Origin: Psychrobacter sp. M13
GTDB lineage: Bacteria > Pseudomonadota > Gammaproteobacteria > Pseudomonadales > Moraxellaceae
DNA length: 64,000 nt
Direction of reading: 5' to 3'
Assembly (NCBI RefSeq): GCF_030718935.1
Contig: NZ_CP132194.1
Span: forward strand, 1,116,001 to 1,180,000
The position numbers and the translations under genes were made by a program. A model generated the notes under the pieces. That model was not told the origin of the DNA. It did no database searches and saw only the letters and a program-made list of their open reading frames with translations. Shown piece after piece: positions 57,640 to 64,000 of this stretch (the stretch's first letter is position 1; the number at the start of each line of letters is the position of its first letter).

Positions 57640-59247
57640 TTAGAAAACTAAGGTTATACAAAGTCCTCGATTGCCATTTAAGTTTAAAATTTTAGAAGTA
57701 GAGTTATTCATAAAGACATCAATGCCTGCCTGCTCGCAGATTGATTTGACGATTGAGAGTCCTAAGCCTGTTCCCTTTATTTCTTGTGAATTTTGGCTAG
57801 CGCTATCTGATCTTGAGTCGCTAGTATTAGTGCTAAGTGGATAAGATGCATTCGATGATTGATGAAGCCGTACAAAAGGCTCAAAAACGGTTTCATAATC
57901 GCTAGGATGAATGCCTGCGCCTGAATCTATTATTTGCAATACTAATCTGTTATCTATCATTTTAGATAAACTATTTAACGCTCCAGAGTGAATCACTTGT
58001 GAGCCAAAACTATACTGAGCATTTAAAGATGAGTTCTCCAAGCTATCTGATTTTCGCTCAAGCTGAAATAGTTTAACGATGACTTGACCATGAGCTGGCG
58101 TGTAAATAATAGCGTTTTGAATCAGGTTTTTGACCAGAACTAATAATGAGGTTTCATCCCTATTTATTTTACGGTTAGATTGTAGATCCACCGTGAGCTC
58201 GATATTTTTATTATCGGCAATAGGGATAAGTAAACCGATGACTTGCTCGATAATGAATTTGACAGAAGTTAAAGTTTCTTCATTACCAAGCGCCGTATTG
58301 ATATTACCAGCTCGAGCCAGCGTTAATAGCTGCTCGACCAAACTTTGGTTTCTTTTTAGACGAATCGCTAGTTTGTCTAGTCCTTCTGACATCACGCTAT
58401 CAGTAGTGATACGCTGTAACCGTTGTAGCTGTAGTGATATGGCGGTCAATGGTGAGCGTAATTCGTGCGCAGCATCGGCGATAAAGCGTTGCTGACGCTC
58501 TATACTGACTTTGACCAGTGCTAATAATCGATTTAATGATTCGGCTAATGGCAATAGCTCTGAGGGCAGGTTACTCACTGGTAGAGGGTGCAAATCGCTT
58601 TCACGACGCGCGCCAATCTCTTTTTGTAATTGGCGTACAGGCTTCATCATTCGCCACATGATAAAAGGCAGTAACAGTATCAAAAATACCATGCCAATAA
58701 TTAAGGGTAAAAAAGACTGCAATGCACTAGATCGGGCGAGATCATCTTGGAACTCGGTACGCTGGCGTACTATAACCACTCTATTAGCATCGTTACTACG
58801 ATAAACGCGCCATACTTTATCATCTATGGTTTGCGTACTTAACCCCTCTGCTATAGCAGGCAAGTCCTCTAACGTCAGATCGTTATAATTGTCTTCATTA
58901 TGATCATCGGTATCATCATTATTATTTTCATGAGAAGAGCTATACACGAGTGATGATGCTATTGTTGTATTAATAACATCGACGGTGATACTACCGTCGT
59001 CATCATCGGTATCAAAATGAATGTTAGATTCGAGCAGCGTAGCAGAGTCAGCTACTTTGACATTAAGCGTTTGCTCAAGTAACGCTGACATACTTTTTAG
59101 ACTGTCATCTTGAAAGTCGTTGAGCTCGTTATAGCTATACCAAAACCCATAACCGCCAGCGACTATGGCAAGTAGCAACAAGGACACAACAGACCAAAAG
59201 ATAAGTTGGAACTGTAGCGAGTGAAAGAGCTTATGGAATTTAGTCAT
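57640..59247 (-). CDS. Sensor histidine kinase, QseC/PmrB-type
   Basis: 535 residues. Two membrane helices (about 13-35 and 180-203) flank a periplasmic domain with two strongly acidic stretches (HFDTDDDDG; NNNDDTDDHNEDNYND) that could bind metal cations. Then a HAMP-like segment, the dimerisation box AAHELRSPLTAISLQ with phospho-His near 261, the N box LVKNLIQNAIIYTP, G1 IDSGAGIHP and G2 GTGLGLSIVKSI. It follows its response regulator by 52 bp. The signal is unknown; the acidic loop and the neighbouring mntP suggest a metal or cation (inference). Confidence 0.92.
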   Translation of the reverse strand: MTKFHKLFHSLQFQLIFWSVVSLLLLAIVAGGYGFWYSYNELNDFQDDSLKSMSALLEQTLNVKVADSATLLESNIHFDTDDDDGSITVDVINTTIASSLVYSSSHENNNDDTDDHNEDNYNDLTLEDLPAIAEGLSTQTIDDKVWRVYRSNDANRVVIVRQRTEFQDDLARSSALQSFLPLIIGMVFLILLLPFIMWRMMKPVRQLQKEIGARRESDLHPLPVSNLPSELLPLAESLNRLLALVKVSIERQQRFIADAAHELRSPLTAISLQLQRLQRITTDSVMSEGLDKLAIRLKRNQSLVEQLLTLARAGNINTALGNEETLTSVKFIIEQVIGLLIPIADNKNIELTVDLQSNRKINRDETSLLVLVKNLIQNAIIYTPAHGQVIVKLFQLERKSDSLENSSLNAQYSFGSQVIHSGALNSLSKMIDNRLVLQIIDSGAGIHPSDYETVFEPFVRLHQSSNASYPLSTNTSDSRSDSASQNSQEIKGTGLGLSIVKSICEQAGIDVFMNNSTSKILNLNGNRGLCITLVF

Positions 59248-59299
59248 AGCAATTAACTTTTATGGATGACAAATTGTTTTTAGTATTATGTGATTAAAG

Positions 59300-59959
59300 T
59301 TAGGCATTGCTGATGTACCATCCCAAGCCGCGAACGTTTTTGATCCGCTCTTGCCCGAGTTTTTTACGTAAGCTATGAATCAAAAACTCAATAGCATTAC
59401 TTTCAACTTCACCGCCCCAGCCATAAAGTGAATCTTCAAGCTCAGTTTTTGACATCACTTTTTCAGGAGATTGCATAAAGGTAGTGAGCAGCATATACTC
59501 TTTTGCGGTTAAATCGACAGGATTGCCCTCCATCATCACGCGTTTGTGTGCGGTATCTAAATGTAAATTGCCAACGGTCACTTGATTATCAGCCTTACCT
59601 TGAGCTCGGCGAATAAGCACTCTCATCCGTGCAAAGACTTCTGCCAGCTCAAAAGGTTTGACGACATAATCATCAGCTCCTGAGTCCAATCCTTTAACAC
59701 GATCTCTTAATTGATCACGGGCAGTGAGTATCAACACTGGTGTATCAATCTTGGCATCACGCATAACCGTCAATACGCCCATACCATCAACCTCTGGCAG
59801 ACCTAAATCTAATAGAATGATGTCATAAGGCTGCACCCTTAACGTTAGGATAGCTTGGCGACCATCTTTGACCCAGTCAACGGTATAAGCCTCATCTTGC
59901 AAGGCTTCACTCAGACTCTCGCCGATCATTAAGTCATCTTCGACTACCAATACTCGCAT
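59300..59959 (-). CDS. OmpR-family response regulator, QseB/PmrA-type
   Basis: 219 residues. The receiver domain has the acidic pair EDD near 7-9, phospho-acceptor Asp51 in ILLDLGLPEVDG, Thr in LILTARD and Lys in VKPF. The winged-helix effector carries ESNAIEFLIHSLRKKLG and VRGLGWYI, closest to QseB/PmrA/BqsR. Such regulators bind CTTAA-like hexamers spaced 11 bp apart, which are present at 60440-60467, 60774-60801, 62904-62920 and 63801-63828. The gene lies 152 bp downstream of the PepSY pseudogene and may be transcribed from its promoters. Confidence 0.94.
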   Translation of the reverse strand: MRVLVVEDDLMIGESLSEALQDEAYTVDWVKDGRQAILTLRVQPYDIILLDLGLPEVDGMGVLTVMRDAKIDTPVLILTARDQLRDRVKGLDSGADDYVVKPFELAEVFARMRVLIRRAQGKADNQVTVGNLHLDTAHKRVMMEGNPVDLTAKEYMLLTTFMQSPEKVMSKTELEDSLYGWGGEVESNAIEFLIHSLRKKLGQERIKNVRGLGWYISNA

Positions 59960-60111
59960 GAGATATCCTTACTGTATGGCTATTAGGAGTAAAAAATATT
60001 TATCTATAGTGATACTTTTGATAGCGTCTTTAAACCAAAAAGCTCTAATCGATACTAGTGTGTACAGAGTAGAGCTATTGTTAAGTTGTATTCAACCAGA
60101 TTTTTAGAATA

Positions 60112-60681
60112 TTAATTATCATAGTCTAGCTGACTGCTAATAACTTGACTATTGCTGCTATTGATCACCAATTTGTGTATGTCCATTCCTTTCGCTATTT
60201 CAATCTCATAAGCAGGCATGCCATTGTCAAAATCAAATTTGGCTTCAATAATTTTACCATTAATACTTTGAGTCGCTTTTTGCATCGCTTGGGTTAGGGT
60301 TGTTTGTGCCTGTTTCATAGCGTTATATTATGCTATGTCGTCTTGATCCAGTTGTTCCTGCTTAGATTTTAGAACTTTACCCGTACTCGCATCAATTTTT
60401 ACTTCGTAATGCTAGTAGAAGTCCATCATACAGAATAAGACATAGGAGAAACTTAGCGCAAAATAAGGATTCAGTTAGCTGCTATTGTTTTTGAACTACT
60501 GTTTTTGAGCTATAGCAATGGCTTGCTCTAGACTGATTTTACTTTTGACTATTGCGACCGCGTCACTCGTCTTAGCGCCTGAAATAGCGGAGATTTGACC
60601 TGAGGCAATAGCAATAGTACCGATACCTAAGACACTTGCGGCAATAATGGCTGATTTGCTCAAGGCTGATAGTTTTTTCAT
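60112..60681 (-). pseudogene. Broken PepSY-domain protein gene
   Basis: The first 61 codons (60681-60496) encode a signal peptide beginning MKKLSALSKSAIIAASVLG and the start of a PepSY domain (ISLEQAIAIAQKQ), ending at TAG. After a 108-bp insert the frame resumes as YEVKIDASTGKVLKSKQEQL, hits TAA where the intact paralogue has Glu (IA-stop-YNAMKQ), then encodes most of a second PepSY domain to 60112. Compared with the intact paralogue at 63109-63708, about 35-40 codons of the first PepSY domain are gone. The insert is a copy of the promoter region at 60741-60848. AGGGAG precedes the ATG, so the leader peptide may still be made. Confidence 0.88.
60407..60514. repeat. 108-bp direct repeat, copy 1 (inside the PepSY pseudogene)
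   Basis: It matches 60741-60848 with four differences and no gap. It carries the regulator-type hexamers (60440-60467, minus strand) and the ATCATA (-10) element. Confidence 0.92.
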
Positions 60682-60740
60682 GATAGTTACTCCCTATCTT
60701 AAAATTAGTGCTGACGTCTAAATGAATGGTTCGTCAGATA

Positions 60741-60848
60741 TAATGCTAGTAGAAGTCCATCATACAGAATAAGAGATAGGAGAAACTTAGCGCAAAATAA
60801 GGATTCAGTTAGCTGCTACTGTTTTTGAGCTATTGTTTTTGAGCTATA
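60741..60848. repeat. 108-bp direct repeat, copy 2 (promoter of the PepSY pseudogene)
   Basis: It lies between the pseudogene start (60681, minus) and mntP (60895, plus). On the minus strand it holds CTTATT-N5-CTAAGT-N5-CTATCT (60801-60774), followed by TATGAT (60764-60759) as a -10 element. The same layout is found upstream of the intact PepSY gene. Confidence 0.9.
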
Positions 60849-60894
60849 ATGCGGCTGTTCATTCGACAATCTTTGCAAAGAGTACTACTTTATT

Positions 60895-61443
60895 ATGTTA
60901 GAGATACTACTATTGGCATTAGCACTAGCCGCAGATGCCTTTGCCGCAGCGATAGGTCTTGGCTCAACGCATAGACATGATGCTAAGTCGCAGTTTATAA
61001 AAATGGCATTACTTATCGGTGCCTATTTCGGGGTTGCGCAAGGGGTAATGCCGCTGATTGGTTATGCGCTTGGGTCTGCTATGATTGGTTGGTTGAGTAG
61101 AGGAGCGGCTTGGATAGGCTTTATTATATTAGTAGCGCTTGGGATTAAGATGCTTTATGAGTCACGTTCTGTGAACGATGATGATACCCGAATCAGTCTA
61201 AATCATAAAACGTTACTGTCATTGGCTATCGCCACCAGTCTTGATGCCATGGGCGCAGGTTTTACGTTAAATCTATTGTCCGTCAATGCTTATTTGGCAT
61301 GTGTAATTATTGCATTGACGACCGCTATTTTAAGTATTTTAGGCGCTTATATAGGGCGTCAGTCAGGAACTTGGCTTGGCAGCTGGGCAGAAGCTCTGGG
61401 CGGTTTGGTATTGATCGCTATTGGGGTTAGGATGGTGCTATGA
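60895..61443 (+). CDS. mntP: Manganese efflux pump MntP
   Basis: 182 residues with six membrane helices in two homologous halves. The paired motifs [14 protein letters not shown] and [14 protein letters not shown] hold the conserved membrane Asp residues of MntP. It exports Mn(II). Only 46 bp separate its start from the 108-bp repeat, so there is no room for a typical yybP-ykoY Mn riboswitch; regulation may be through the shared divergent region instead. Confidence 0.92.
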   Translation: MLEILLLALALAADAFAAAIGLGSTHRHDAKSQFIKMALLIGAYFGVAQGVMPLIGYALGSAMIGWLSRGAAWIGFIILVALGIKMLYESRSVNDDDTRISLNHKTLLSLAIATSLDAMGAGFTLNLLSVNAYLACVIIALTTAILSILGAYIGRQSGTWLGSWAEALGGLVLIAIGVRMVL

Positions 61444-61478
61444 CGTATAATGAGAGGTATGAATAATAAGGGTAGTTA

Positions 61479-62237
61479 TCAATTTATCATAGCACTAGAT
61501 TCAATGTTGCTACTGTCATAAATAGTTGTTTTTTTGAATAATAAGCTGGCAAGGGCACAAGCTATCGTCAGCGACAGCAGCATCGATACCAATGTATGAC
61601 TAAAAAAATGATCGCCAAAACTCATTTTATACAGTCCCATTGTCCAGCCTAGAACTGTCACGATTTCAAATATCCTATAGCGATACTTATACAAGCTAGG
61701 TAAAAACGCCAAGCCATATAAAGAGAACCCTGCGCTGGCATGAGCGGCTGGGAAGCATTTTGCATCGGTTTTAGCGAGCATGCTTTGCCAAAGGTTTAGA
61801 TAGGGTAAATCACCACCGAAGAGCGTTAAATGATTGGGACAACTGACGTGAGTCACCCCTTTTAATAGCGCAATAGTAGACGGTACTACGACAAGAATAA
61901 TCAGTAAGTAACTTATTTCACGGATTGAAAAAGGCACAATAAGTTTATTGATCCTGCCTTTGTTATGAATGGAATTACTGCTTGAGCGTTGTTTGTATTT
62001 GATAATTAACACAGTGATTAAATAGAGGGCTAGCAAGATCAGTAATACTTTAGGACCATCATAAAAAATAAAAGCATAAGGCTGAGCGCCTTTTTGTATC
62101 AGCCATTGCCCATTAGTATAAAAAAGCTCGCTGATGCGAATATCGAACTGACTATGCTCAAAGAGCAGAGTGGCAATAACCGTTAAGCAAAGCAGTTTGA
62201 GCCACATCCAAGCAGATAAGTTATTTTCTAAAGCCAT
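61479..62237 (-). CDS. PAP2-family membrane phosphatase
   Basis: 252 residues, about six membrane helices. The three phosphatase motifs are present in variant form: KGVTHVSCP (for KX6RP), FPAAHASAGFSL (for PSGH) and SFGDHFFSHTLVS (for SRX5HX3D). The VSCP/PAxH variant resembles lipid or lipid-A phosphatases found beside PmrAB-type systems. It follows dgkA by 48 bp and is probably in the same operon. AAAGGT lies about 6 bases before ATG 62237. The substrate is inferred only. Confidence 0.82.
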   Translation of the reverse strand: MALENNLSAWMWLKLLCLTVIATLLFEHSQFDIRISELFYTNGQWLIQKGAQPYAFIFYDGPKVLLILLALYLITVLIIKYKQRSSSNSIHNKGRINKLIVPFSIREISYLLIILVVVPSTIALLKGVTHVSCPNHLTLFGGDLPYLNLWQSMLAKTDAKCFPAAHASAGFSLYGLAFLPSLYKYRYRIFEIVTVLGWTMGLYKMSFGDHFFSHTLVSMLLSLTIACALASLLFKKTTIYDSSNIESSAMIN

Positions 62238-62285
62238 TGAAATACCTTTCAATATATTAATTTGCAAAAGCTCAAGTACTCTTCG

Positions 62286-62762
62286 CTATAAGAAACTAAA
62301 TAAAGCCATCGACCATAGAATAAACAATAGTAATAACGCCAAAAATTGCGCAGCAGAGCCGACATCTTTGGCTATTTTGGCAAGAGGGTGTTGCTTGGTT
62401 GAGGTGTGATCAACGCAGGCTTCAATACCTGTGTTAAATAGCTCGACGATAAGCGACAAAAACGAAGCGATCAGCAGCAGCATTGTTATAGGGATAGCAA
62501 AAGGCATGAATATTAGAGTGATAAATAGTATGAAATTAAGCCAAATAACTTGCCTAAAAGCCGCCTCATATTTATAAGCTGCTTTAAAACCATCTATCGA
62601 ATAGCCCGTCGCTTTTAAAATACGAGCCAACCCCTTTTTACCTTTAACTTCACTCGCAAAGCTATCAGCTACCAGTAAAGCGTCGGATGTTTCTTTGGGT
62701 TTATAACCGAGATGTTCGGCTTTATTATCGAGAGTGACAGGTTTGAGAGTGCTCATATTCAT
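62286..62762 (-). CDS. dgkA: Diacylglycerol kinase
   Basis: 158 residues. The C-terminal 115 form the three-helix DgkA: ALKATGYS-like RILKATGYSIDGFKAAYKYE, EAAFRQ, the catalytic region VELFNTGIEACVDH and KDVGSAAQFLALLL. About 40 extra N-terminal residues precede it. DgkA recycles diacylglycerol released when phosphatidylethanolamine or phosphatidylglycerol donate head groups to lipid A or glucans. In E. coli dgkA is reported as a BasR (PmrA) target, which fits the direct-repeat box upstream here. Confidence 0.92.
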   Translation of the reverse strand: MNMSTLKPVTLDNKAEHLGYKPKETSDALLVADSFASEVKGKKGLARILKATGYSIDGFKAAYKYEAAFRQVIWLNFILFITLIFMPFAIPITMLLLIASFLSLIVELFNTGIEACVDHTSTKQHPLAKIAKDVGSAAQFLALLLLFILWSMALFSFL

Positions 62763-62883
62763 TGCTTAATAGTCATTAAAATTAGAGTATGTTGTAGACT
62801 GTGAAGATAAAAAAAGTGCAATCACTGATACAGTTATTGTTGTAATGATCCCAGTGTAGGAGGGCACTGGTTAGCACTTGGGT

Positions 62884-62920
62884 ATCATTATGGACTTAGG
62901 ATTGTTAAGAAAACGTTAAG
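62884..62920 (-). promoter_or_regulatory. PmrA/QseB/BqsR-type direct-repeat box and -10 upstream of dgkA
   Basis: On the minus strand CTTAAC-GTTTT-CTTAAC (62920-62904), equivalent to TTAAG-N6-TTAAG on the plus strand, followed after 13 bases by TAATGAT (62890-62884). The distal-to-proximal order places the second half-site at the -35 position. It starts about 140 bp before dgkA. Confidence 0.65.
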
Positions 62921-63032
62921 ATGATGCCCTGTAACTTAAATTTATACCGTTAACTTAAGCGGGAGAGATACGAGTTTTGGACTTTTAATCTAGCGCTTTT
63001 ATTAAACTGAATGCCTAAATCTTGTACAAACC
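62921..63032. other. Rest of the dgkA-PepSY interval
   Basis: No ORF. It carries GTTAACTTAAGCG at 62949-62961, also found at 63927-63939; I do not attach significance to it. Confidence 0.4.
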
Positions 63033-63081
63033 AAAAAGCAGTAGCCAATACCTGTCCTATTGAGGTAAAGGCTACTGCTTT
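63033..63081 (-). terminator. Terminator of the PepSY gene
   Basis: A perfect 12-bp stem (63035-63046 with 63070-63081) with an inner ACCT/AGGT pairing; on the minus strand it ends in TTTTT. Confidence 0.85.
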
Positions 63082-63108
63082 GATTAACAGTAAGATTAAA
63101 TTTTAAGA

Positions 63109-63708
63109 CTAATCATCCTCCTCCATATCGACTTGACTGCTTAGCACCTTGCCCGTATTGGCATCTATACTCACCTCATATATCTGATTGTCTTTGACAA
63201 TTTCGATGTTATATAAAGCTTGACCTTTTTCTAGCTCGAACTCAGCGCTGATTACTTTACCATTTACGCTTTGGATTGCAGTTTGCATGGCACTATTCAT
63301 AGATACTTTGGCCTGCTTCATAGCGCTATACTCAGCCATGTCTTCTTTATCTAGGGTCTCTTGCTCAGTCTTGAGCACTTTGCCCGTATTAGCATCGATC
63401 TTCACTTCATAGGAAATACCGTTCGCTACAAATGCAACTTCATATTCACCCGTTACGACACCTTTATTTTTTTCATCGTCGTCATAATCAAACTCTGCGC
63501 TGACCAAGTCGCCTTTGGCGTTTTGTTTGGCTATATCAATCGCCTGAGTCAGGCTGATTTTACTTTGCATAGCGCTGACGGCTTCACTTGAGCTGGTTAC
63601 GGCTTTGGTATTGATGTTGCCAGCAGGGGCTGCGATAGCTGCTGCACCTACACCTGCAATACTAAGAGCGATGATCGCTGACTTGGTTAACGTTGATAAG
63701 TTTTTCAT
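63109..63708 (-). CDS. Secreted protein with two PepSY domains
   Basis: 199 residues. The signal peptide MKNLSTLTKSAIIALSIAG ends near AIAAPAG. Two PepSY repeats follow: KISLTQAIDIAKQNAKGDLV to YEVKIDANTGKVLKTEQ, and VSMNSAMQTAIQSVNGKVIS to YEVSIDANTGKVLSSQ. It is acidic (DYDDDEK; DMEEDD at the C-terminus). PepSY proteins are periplasmic and often sit with BqsRS/PmrAB-type systems. ATG 63708 is set by AGGA 8 bases upstream. Its promoter carries the same hexamer array as the pseudogene. Confidence 0.9.
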   Translation of the reverse strand: MKNLSTLTKSAIIALSIAGVGAAAIAAPAGNINTKAVTSSSEAVSAMQSKISLTQAIDIAKQNAKGDLVSAEFDYDDDEKNKGVVTGEYEVAFVANGISYEVKIDANTGKVLKTEQETLDKEDMAEYSAMKQAKVSMNSAMQTAIQSVNGKVISAEFELEKGQALYNIEIVKDNQIYEVSIDANTGKVLSSQVDMEEDD

Positions 63709-63785
63709 GAGATGATTCCTTTGTATTAAGTTGATTTCTGACATGCCGCTTAGTGGTTTATCAGCTACCTTGTTGGTATGGCTCT

Positions 63786-63828
63786 ATAATACGAAATAAG
63801 ACATAGGAGAGACTTAGCGTAGAGTAAG
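63786..63828 (-). promoter_or_regulatory. PepSY promoter with three 11-bp-spaced hexamers
   Basis: On the minus strand CTTACT-N5-CTAAGT-N5-CTATGT (63828-63801), then nine bases and TATTAT (63791-63786). The -35 hexamer is poor, as in activator-dependent promoters. The pattern is conserved in both 108-bp repeat copies. The remaining sequence to 64000 shows no ORF. Confidence 0.65.
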
Positions 63829-64000
63829 GGTTTAATTAGCGAGTTAAAAATAATAAATATTATTTGCTTGAGCCATCCAAGATGCTATTTAAATGGTCTT
63901 TCCTAAACTTGCGCTGGCAAATATCTGTTAACTTAAGCGTGGATATAGTGCGTTTTAAAATTCATTATTCATTGTTACGCTTAACCTGAATATTAAATTT

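Noticed and set aside
60112..60318. Second half of the broken PepSY gene as an independent small protein
   Set aside because: No Shine-Dalgarno sequence before its ATG and no signal peptide; better read as the remnant of the pseudogene.
62949..63939. GTTAACTTAAGCG repeated at 62949 and 63927
   Set aside because: A 13-base match within 1 kb of AT-rich DNA is expected by chance, and it lacks the 11-bp hexamer spacing.

Overview
The window is an AT-rich, gene-dense stretch of a gammaproteobacterial chromosome, most likely a Psychrobacter or a close Moraxellaceae relative. The evidence is protein character and gene order: a long-form GAPDH, a ClpA with acidic insertions, rpsA-ihfB-lapA-pyrF, purH-fis-DUF3426-prmA, and mrcB next to a TPR lipoprotein. 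I recognise 52 intact or edge-cut protein genes and one pseudogene. I saw no rRNA, tRNA, CRISPR array or intact transposase.

Layout. 1-11.5 kb: the first codon of a leftward gene behind a Fur-box-like site, a Nudix/ThiE-like fusion, a lipocalin, gap, obgE, proB, hemE, argC, a DUF6776-like membrane protein and clpS. 12-23 kb: clpA, ung-tadA, cmk, rpsA with a strongly structured leader, ihfB, lapA, pyrF, a metallophosphoesterase and a histidine phosphatase. 23-32 kb: an FAD monooxygenase, a 282-bp MITE, rpsT (GTG start), an NAD(P)-binding protein, rraA, mfd and a HIT protein. 31.8-37.7 kb: a complete leftward isc operon (iscR-iscS-iscU-iscA-hscB-hscA-fdx) with a textbook IscR-type operator/promoter. 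38-57.5 kb: an SCP2/UbiJ-like protein, HU, ppiD, purH-fis-DUF3426-prmA, mrcB with an LpoP-like lipoprotein, a CcoI/FixI-type P-type ATPase, a Bax1-I protein, a GST-like protein, a 780-bp gene-free block of nested mobile-element debris, and maeA.

The most unusual region is 57.6-63.9 kb. A QseBC/PmrAB-type two-component system lies next to a broken PepSY gene, a manganese-efflux gene (mntP), a PAP2 phosphatase-dgkA lipid operon and an intact PepSY gene. The promoters of both PepSY genes and of dgkA carry CTTAA-like hexamers repeated every 11 bp, the arrangement bound by PmrA/QseB/BqsR-type regulators. In the broken PepSY locus a 108-bp promoter block has been duplicated into the gene, just upstream of the regulator. 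I infer a small envelope-stress or metal-responsive regulon of PepSY proteins plus lipid recycling. The architecture is read from the sequence; the signal and function are inferred.

A second theme is small-repeat activity: two related MITEs about 280 bp long, two solo MITE ends, and several 7-20 bp tandem arrays that abut stop codons or start sites.
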